A DNA stretch of 21,831 bases. It comes from Gnetum montanum. Its lineage: Eukaryota; Streptophyta; Gnetopsida; Gnetales; Gnetaceae. Under the pieces are notes generated by a model. That model was not told the DNA's origin and ran no database searches. It was given only the letters and a program-made list of their open reading frames with translations. The stretch spans positions 13,518 through 35,348 of the forward strand of contig MNCI01004241.1 of assembly GCA_015680685.1 (NCBI GenBank), read 5' to 3'. The position numbers were made by a program, and so were the translations under genes. Below are positions 18,361 to 21,831 of this stretch, one piece after another (the first letter of the stretch is position 1; each line of letters begins with the position of its first letter).

Positions 18361-18890
18361 CCCCATCCATTCAATTAAATAGGGTTGGAAATTTTGAAGG
18401 TTGATAGCTTAGGAAACATTGACTGGCAACTTTTGGACGCTCAAGTGCACTTGACTCCTGGCATCCAAACACCTGCAAGCATGTCACCCTGGGGCTTAGC
18501 ATTTGACTTGCCACCTACATGCATAGCTACGCTTTGACCGGTGCACATTCATTCTAAGAAATATAATATATTTTTATTTTTTCCTTCCATTATATTATTT
18601 CCTCTATTTTAAATTCAGTCTATGCTTTGTTTATAATACCATGGTCCATTTGCATTTCGTGCATCACTGTTTACACTTTGAACATTAGTTACGATAACCC
18701 TAGCGCAAGCCATAGCTTACGTTCAAGGAAGTCCTTGGTTGATTTGCGTGCAGATCATCCAAGGCACTCTACCTTCATTTTTTTATCCAGCTTTCCCTCA
18801 CACAAAGGTAGGGTTAGGTGTGTCTATTTGATGATCTTTCAGTGTCTATTTTCTCCTTCTAGCCTTACATCGACAATTTCAGTTAGTACA

Positions 18891-18895
18891 GTGCC
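18891..18895. other. Target site duplication, right copy (GTGCC)
   Basis: It follows the terminal CA of the 3' LTR and pairs with GTACC at 860-864, with one transition. Confidence 0.75.
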
Positions 18896-19306
18896 TTCTT
18901 CTTTATTGTGCCAAAATTGGTACGTTTCCCCTAAGTACTAGACACCAATTTTAAAGAGGGTCAACCATTATGGGGACCTTTTGAGATGATCCCTAACAGC
19001 CTCTGGAGCAAATTCTGTGAAAGGTCCAAAGTTTAATTCCACGATCACTGCAGTGAATGTGGACCTTTTGTGGATAGCTTGAACATAATCCTCGGGCAAC
19101 TTGAGATGTTGTCCCTGTTCAGGCACTGCAACAACTCCTCCTTCTACCTACCTTGATTGTATAGTAGCAGGGTCTTCTTGATGGATACTAAATGATTGTT
19201 CCTCCTGCTCTGCATGTTTTTTGGCAAGAACTTGTCCTTCACCTCTCCAAGGTCATTTGATTGCACCTTGAGTAAGACCTTCCTATTGTTCGTGTTTTGA
19301 GGCCAT
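18891..19306 (-). pseudogene. 5' half of the interrupted antisense gene (older element)
   Basis: On the minus strand a coherent frame runs from ATG 19306 (MASKHEQ) to the element junction. It includes KLPEDYVQAIHKRSTFTAVI, FGPFTEFAPEAVRDHLKR and ETYQFWHNKEEG. It is broken by five stops (TAG 19285, TGA 19255, then TAG, TAA and TAG) and no frameshift. The frame continues on the far side of the element at 864, giving KEEG followed by TTVNNCG. The ATG is preceded by TGTGATTGCAG, a possible splice acceptor, so this may be an internal exon. The sequence resembles the extra-ORF domain of plant retrotransposons, as does exon 4 of the main element's antisense gene. Function unknown. Confidence 0.65.
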
Positions 19307-21214
19307 CTGCAATCACACAGGGCCAATCGTTAGTAAGGTTGTTACCAAAGTTAGGTTATACCTTACTGCTTGCCTTAATAGATTTACTTTATTCTTGTGT
19401 GATGTTAATTATTGGAAGAACATGTCCCTGAAAGATTATAATGTTGAGTCCTTTTTGCTTAGGCGGTTTCCAAATTTAATTTTCTGGTATAGTCTAAGGG
19501 GATGAAATTTTTTTTGACACATTTTATTCTTAATTTTACAACTAATTACCCTTAAATATTTCCTTCAGGAAATGATGAATTCCAAAAAATTATTGCACTA
19601 TTCATCATGTGCCCCTCCCCCACAACTAAGCTGAACACTCCAAGTTCAAGTAGGTTCAAATGGAATGAAAATCGGAGTACCAGCAAGTGAGTTATGGATA
19701 TGAAAGCAAGGGACATGCAATCACAAGTCGTAGAGAGGAATTTGAAAAAACTTCCCCTGCATGAATAGTTGCAAATGATGTTGATTAGCACAGGGGGGTC
19801 ACGTATATATATTTTCATTGAAGTTAGGGCACTTAGAGAATGTACAAAATTTTTAATATTTTTTTTTGAAATTAAATGATGTAAACTAAGGACATATGGA
19901 CACTTGTTAAAGGGTTCCAAGGTAATTTAACTAGTTTTGAAGGCACAAAAATTATGATGGTGTGGAATTTATCAATAAGGACCTCAAATGGTAGAGAAAA
20001 AGGCTATGTGATGGTTCATAGGAACGTTGAATCGGAGGGATAGTAATAAGGGAAAGAAAATCATTGGCAATATGCTAAGGGTAATAAATGATGTGTGGAA
20101 GTTGGATCATGAGTGCAAATTACAAAAATTACGCAAGTGGGTCCTCCCTAAAGAAGGTTCCAACCTTTAATGCCCTTGCATAACCACACTTAAAAGTGTC
20201 CATGGGCACTCGAAGGGTTAAATGTAATCCACACTGATTCCACAAAACACACACATGTAAATATCACCAGAATGAGGTAAGAATTCTATGTTACACATGA
20301 CACGAGCTACAATTACATGAACAGTGAGATAAGATGAACTATAGAAGGGATTGTAGAGATTGGGACATGAGGTAACTGACCTAGGGCACAATGAATCCTG
20401 TGTGTCAAACATGATTAACGTGTCATTAACCTGTCATTCCAAGATCAGGACCAAGTCCATTCCTTCAATCAGTGGTATCGCATTGTTTCATCCCCTGATG
20501 AGCAACTATGGGAGTAGCATAACAGCACAGTGTATGATCACTTGGTGTTTTATTCAAGGGGGGAGTGATTTTTTTGTGGCACTTTTTCTCTTATTTTTTT
20601 CTCTTCTTTCTCTTTCTTCTCTTCTTTTTTCTATCGCTAAATCCAGAGAAGCTGCCAACCTTCAGGCATGGGTGCATGTCTTTCCAGTGGGACCCCCTAG
20701 AACAGCATTGGATTTTTTAGTGCCCTTTTGATTACTCTTACTCCCACTTTTCGTTAGATCTACAAGGATCTTAGTACAACCACGTTGCATGACAACTCCC
20801 ATAGGTGTCACCAAAGAGAATATGCAAGTTCCCTTGATGTCACATCCTAATCATTCCCTCTTGGTCCATCCTTCTTCATTTTGGGTACAATAACACAAAA
20901 TTAATTTTAAGTTCTAAGAATGTCAAGAATATCACTATACCCTTGAACAGAACCTCTTATTTGTAGAATGGATGAGTGGGTGTAATGGGCTTACTATCCA
21001 CATAATTGATCATTCGAGACTTGATAACATAGAACACACCTCAACCAATGATTCACATGAGTGTTTTATTCATAGATGAGATTACTTGCAAAAATACAAA
21101 AATACAAAAAAAAAAACAAAATGATAAAACAAGAAATTGAAAACTGAAAAACTGGAGAACAAAAAAGTTGTAAAATTAAAGAAAATAAAAAGTGGTTATT
21201 AATCCTGCTTGTTA
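19307..21214. other. Right flank without recognised genes
   Basis: The GC content is low. No ORF longer than about 120 codons has convincing composition on either strand. Notable only are a pyrimidine-rich tract (about 20570-20635, TTTTTCTC type) and an A-rich run (about 21090-21190). It probably belongs to the older element or to untranslated/intronic DNA of the interrupted gene. Confidence 0.45.
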
Positions 21215-21790
21215 CTAGAATGGGGGATATCCCCCATAACTAAACATTTGAGCATGGCAAGGATTAATAATTGAAAGGTGAGGATCCTTGCATGTTGGAA
21301 ATATTGGAACTTGGTCATACCTACCCCATTGGGGTTCACACACTTGATTATAGTAAGCATAGTGGGGCACTTTATGAGATGTGATTCTTGGGTAAAGAGT
21401 TGACCCATTATGATGTTTGTGACCATAAGATGGTATGCAAGGATCAGGATTTTGCCTCCCATGCCTATTTTTATTGGGCTGTATGATTGTTGGAGTGTTG
21501 ATTAGTGGCCTTGATGAAGTAACATGAGGCGTTGGATTCGAAGATAAGGGTGCACCACAGTGTGGGACTTGTGCTAAGTTGGAGGATGCAGTGGCCTCAG
21601 AATTGTGTTGTCCCTTCTTATGGTCATGTTTAAAGAAGGGACTCTTTTGATATTGCTGAGGCCTCTCACTACTATTGGCAGTAGTAGCACAAGTGACGTT
21701 TTTGGGTTTTTGCTGTGGTGCAAACACTTTAGGAACAATTGGTGGTGATGTAGAAGGAGGNGAGTATTTAAAAACATCAAGAAGATCCAT
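21215..21790 (-). CDS. Pro/His/Asn/Ser-rich ORF of unknown function (191 codons)
   Basis: An uninterrupted minus-strand frame runs from ATG 21790 (MDLLDVFKY) to TAG 21217-21215 (ending FSYGGYPPF). It is rich in Pro, His, Asn, Gln and Ser, with no membrane segment and no motif I recognise. One base is undetermined (N at 21761), giving an unknown residue near the start. It lacks the nonsense codons found in every other coding segment here. That suggests either a younger or maintained exon, or a chance opening in low-complexity DNA. It lies upstream of, and on the same strand as, the interrupted antisense gene, so it could be an earlier exon. Weak call. Confidence 0.3.
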   Translation of the reverse strand: MDLLDVFKYXPPSTSPPIVPKVFAPQQKPKNVTCATTANSSERPQQYQKSPFFKHDHKKGQHNSEATASSNLAQVPHCGAPLSSNPTPHVTSSRPLINTPTIIQPNKNRHGRQNPDPCIPSYGHKHHNGSTLYPRITSHKVPHYAYYNQVCEPQWGRYDQVPIFPTCKDPHLSIINPCHAQMFSYGGYPPF

Positions 21791-21831
21791 GTCTCAATTT
21801 AACAAAGGTCCATAATCATCAAAAGGAGAAA

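Larger units (their letters stand above)
865..18890 (+). mobile_element. Complete but dead Tat/Ogre-type Ty3/gypsy LTR retrotransposon with an internal antisense gene
   Basis: Two LTRs in direct orientation (865-1977 and 17392-18890) begin with TG and end with CA. They flank a primer-binding site, gag, protease, an antisense gene, RT, two RNase H domains, integrase and a polypurine tract. Integrase lies after RT (Ty3/gypsy order). The second RNase H domain, the large size (about 18 kb) and the extra antisense reading frame point to the Tat lineage, which includes Ogre and Retand. What is odd is the position of the antisense gene, between protease and RT. As I recall the literature, Tat extra ORFs usually lie before gag or after integrase. 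A hand alignment of the first ~290 bp of the two LTRs shows about 26 differences, mostly transitions, so the insertion is old. All coding modules carry nonsense codons. Confidence 0.92.
17392..18890 (+). repeat. 3' LTR (full length)
   Basis: It begins TGAAACACCACT and ends AGTTAGTACA, 1499 bp. It is the more complete copy: about 390 bp (roughly 18435-18830), partly AT-rich, are absent from the 5' LTR. It contains two 41-bp hairpin units (17667-17707, 17858-17898) within a diverged internal duplication of about 190 bp, and a TATA box at 18353-18360. Differences from the 5' copy are mainly transitions. Confidence 0.92.

Overview
This is nuclear DNA of a plant, probably a seed plant with a large, repeat-rich genome. 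The evidence is a very large Ty3/gypsy LTR retrotransposon of the Tat/Ogre type, short plant-like GT-AG introns, and heavy C-to-T decay of the kind expected at methylated cytosines. I cannot name the species. No cellular single-copy gene, RNA gene or CRISPR array was recognised.

Layout. 1-171 is the end of a protease from another Ty3 element. 505-864 and 18891-19306 (minus strand) are two halves of one decayed antisense gene. They were split by the main element, which occupies 865-18890 (about 18.0 kb) and is flanked by a 5-bp near-duplication (GTACC / GTGCC). The main element runs as follows: 5' LTR (865-1977), primer-binding site, a leader full of CTCACGCT-like words, gag (2436 to about 5180), protease (about 5183-6199), a short repeat block, a 5-kb antisense gene with seven exons (11801 down to 6834), AT-rich DNA, RT / RNase H / second RNase H / integrase in one frame (12427-15915), a second block of the same short repeat, a purine-rich tract, a polypurine tract, and the 3' LTR (17392-18890). 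From 19307 to the right edge there is little to recognise except a Pro/His/Asn-rich minus-strand ORF at 21215-21790.

Main point. The run of short minus-strand ORFs between protease and RT is one spliced gene, not several small ones. Seven exons join at GT-AG sites with matching phase at all six introns, giving 3138 nt (1046 codons) with no frameshift. Its N-terminal half (exons 2-3) resembles an FCP1/NIF-type HAD phosphatase that has lost its catalytic aspartates. The C-terminal half has an aORF / plant-mobile-like domain, a low-complexity linker, a coiled coil and an acidic tail. An intron-bearing antisense gene between PR and RT of a Tat element, carrying a pseudophosphatase module, is the best candidate here for something undescribed.

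Decay. Every coding module is dead. I counted about 45 in-frame stops in gag-pro, pol and the antisense gene. All can be derived from CAA, CAG or CGA by one C-to-T change, and there is only one clear frame change (near 5180). Decay was thus almost wholly by base transition.
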